This document shows positions 63,047-64,000 of a stretch of 64,000 bases of DNA, piece after piece. The notes under the pieces are model-generated. The model saw only the letters and a list, made by a program, of their open reading frames with translations, ran no database searches and was not told the origin of the DNA. Numbering within the stretch: position 1 is the first letter of the stretch; the number at the start of each line of letters is the position of its first letter. The DNA comes from Pseudomonas oryzihabitans. Lineage in GTDB: Bacteria > Pseudomonadota > Gammaproteobacteria > Pseudomonadales > Pseudomonadaceae. Location: assembly GCF_007665395.1 (NCBI RefSeq), contig NZ_VDND01000006.1, positions 62,001-126,000 of the forward strand. Direction: 5' to 3'. The position numbers and the translations under genes are program-made.

Positions 63047-64000
63047 TCAGGCCGTGTTCAGCGAGCTCGGCTGCAGGCCCTTGCTGGGAAAGGGCGTCAC
63101 GGTATCCAGATCCAGGTCGGCGGGCAGGTGCAGCGCCGCGACCCGGGCTTCGACGAAGGTACGCATTTCCTGACGGAAGCGCTTGGTGGCGAAGCGCTCG
63201 GCGTTCTGTCGGCAGGCCTGCTGGCTGATCGGCGTCTCCAGGGCTTCGAACTGGCGCACCGCGGCGCAGAGCGAGGCGACGCTCTGCTCGGGATAGAAGA
63301 CGCCCGTCGGATGGGCGGCATCCAGGCCCCGCACGGTTTCCAATACGCCACCCCGGCCAAAGGCGATGACCGGCGTACCGCAGGCCTGGGCTTCGATGGG
63401 GGTGATGCCAAAGTCTTCCTCGGCGGCGAAGACGAAGGCCCGCGCCCGGCGCATGTGATCGAGCAGGCAGTCGAAATCCTGGTAGCCCAGCAGGGTGACG
63501 TTGGGCCCGGCGACTTCCTTGGCCTTCTCGAACTCGGGGCCGGCGCCGATGACCACCAGCTTCTTGTCCGGCATCGAGCTGAAGGCCTCGACGATCATCG
63601 GCATCCGCTTGTAGGGCACCATGCGCGAGGCGGTGAGATAGAAATCGTCCTTGCCGCCGCTGGGGGTGAAGCGGCTGATGTCGACCGGCGGATAGATGAC
63701 CTTGGCTTCGCGGCGATAGGCCTTGCTGATGCGGCGGGCGATGAAGTGGGAGTTGGCGACGAAGGCGTCCACCCCGGCGGCGGTGCGCTGGTCCCAGATC
63801 CGCACGTAGTGCAGGATGACCCGCGCCAGCTTGCCCTTGAGGCCGCGATTGAGGCCGGCTTCCTTGAGGTACTGGTGCTGCAGGTCCCAGGCGTAGCGGA
63901 TCGGCGAATGGACGTAGCTGATGTGCAGCTGGTCCGGACCGGTCAGCACGCCCTTGGCCACGGCGTGGCTGCTGGAGATGATCAGGTCGTAGCCGGACAG
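63047..64000 (-). CDS. GT4-family glycosyltransferase, 5' end outside the window
   Basis: The frame stays open to the right edge, so the true start lies beyond 64000; 318 codons are visible. It has the GT4 donor-binding C-terminal half: LTASRMVPYKRMPMIVEAFS, VVIGAGPEFEKAKEVAG, and the E-x7-E motif in EEDFGITPIEAQACGTPVIAF. The HISYVHSPIRYAWDLQHQYL segment is typical of mannosyl- or rhamnosyltransferases of capsule and O-antigen clusters. It is on the same strand as the EPS operon, and may be the end of a further polysaccharide gene cluster outside the window. Confidence 0.88.
   Translation of the reverse strand: MSGYDLIISSSHAVAKGVLTGPDQLHISYVHSPIRYAWDLQHQYLKEAGLNRGLKGKLARVILHYVRIWDQRTAAGVDAFVANSHFIARRISKAYRREAKVIYPPVDISRFTPSGGKDDFYLTASRMVPYKRMPMIVEAFSSMPDKKLVVIGAGPEFEKAKEVAGPNVTLLGYQDFDCLLDHMRRARAFVFAAEEDFGITPIEAQACGTPVIAFGRGGVLETVRGLDAAHPTGVFYPEQSVASLCAAVRQFEALETPISQQACRQNAERFATKRFRQEMRTFVEARVAALHLPADLDLDTVTPFPSKGLQPSSLNTA

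Overview
The window is GC-rich chromosomal DNA from a gammaproteobacterium, most probably Pseudomonas. The evidence is a complete seven-gene pel operon, a PA4872-type oxaloacetate decarboxylase, a DUF4870-rph / yicC-gmk block in Pseudomonas order, a Tat-dependent three-subunit gluconate dehydrogenase and a TriABC-like efflux system. A P. oryzihabitans/psychrotolerans-type species is a guess from overall feel, not something the sequence proves. No rRNA, tRNA, CRISPR array, transposase, integrase or phage gene was seen.

Layout. 0-14 kb holds metabolic genes: the 3' end of a YihY/BrkB membrane protein, an array of inverted-repeat elements, gpmA, an aldo/keto reductase divergent from a LysR regulator, a gamma-glutamyltransferase with an MFS carrier, the gluconate dehydrogenase operon and an amino-acid permease. 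14-25 kb holds small stress/secreted proteins, a two-adaptor RND efflux operon, a LysR regulator, and an aminopeptidase P / threonine aldolase pair. 24.5-25.2 kb is a second cluster of the repeats. 25-29.5 kb is a hexarate module: a LacI-type regulator, two identical palindromic operators, a hexarate MFS transporter and galactarate dehydratase. 29.5-31.1 kb holds a lone O-antigen ligase/polymerase gene with a promoter and an exact ops (RfaH-recruitment) element in its leader. 31-36 kb is housekeeping (DUF4870, rph, yicC, gmk), an aldehyde dehydrogenase and an unknown protein.

36.2-59.9 kb is the main feature: a co-oriented, minus-strand exopolysaccharide superlocus. Its promoter-proximal half (59.9 to 48.7 kb) is a Wzx/Wzy-type operon: an initiating glycosyl-phosphate transferase, Wzb phosphatase, Wzc kinase, GT2, GT26, a Wzy polymerase, a Wzx flippase, a secreted GH5 glucanase and Wza. 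A strong hairpin follows, and then pelABCDEFG, including a PelD that keeps its c-di-GMP I-site. Two biofilm polymers, one flippase/polymerase-dependent and one synthase-dependent, are therefore encoded head to tail. 60.7-64 kb holds a methyltransferase, oxaloacetate decarboxylase and a GT4 glycosyltransferase that runs off the window, which suggests more polysaccharide genes beyond it.

The observations most worth pursuing are the ops-controlled orphan polymerase gene, a 25-codon ORF with a strong ribosome-binding site that stops one base before wza, the series of U-tract-less hairpins between the cistrons of the EPS operon, the GH5 enzyme built into that operon, and the two LacI-type operators in front of the hexarate genes. 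The long antisense ORFs (over 1000 codons opposite GGT/MFS, RND and garD) are GC-bias shadows and are not annotated.
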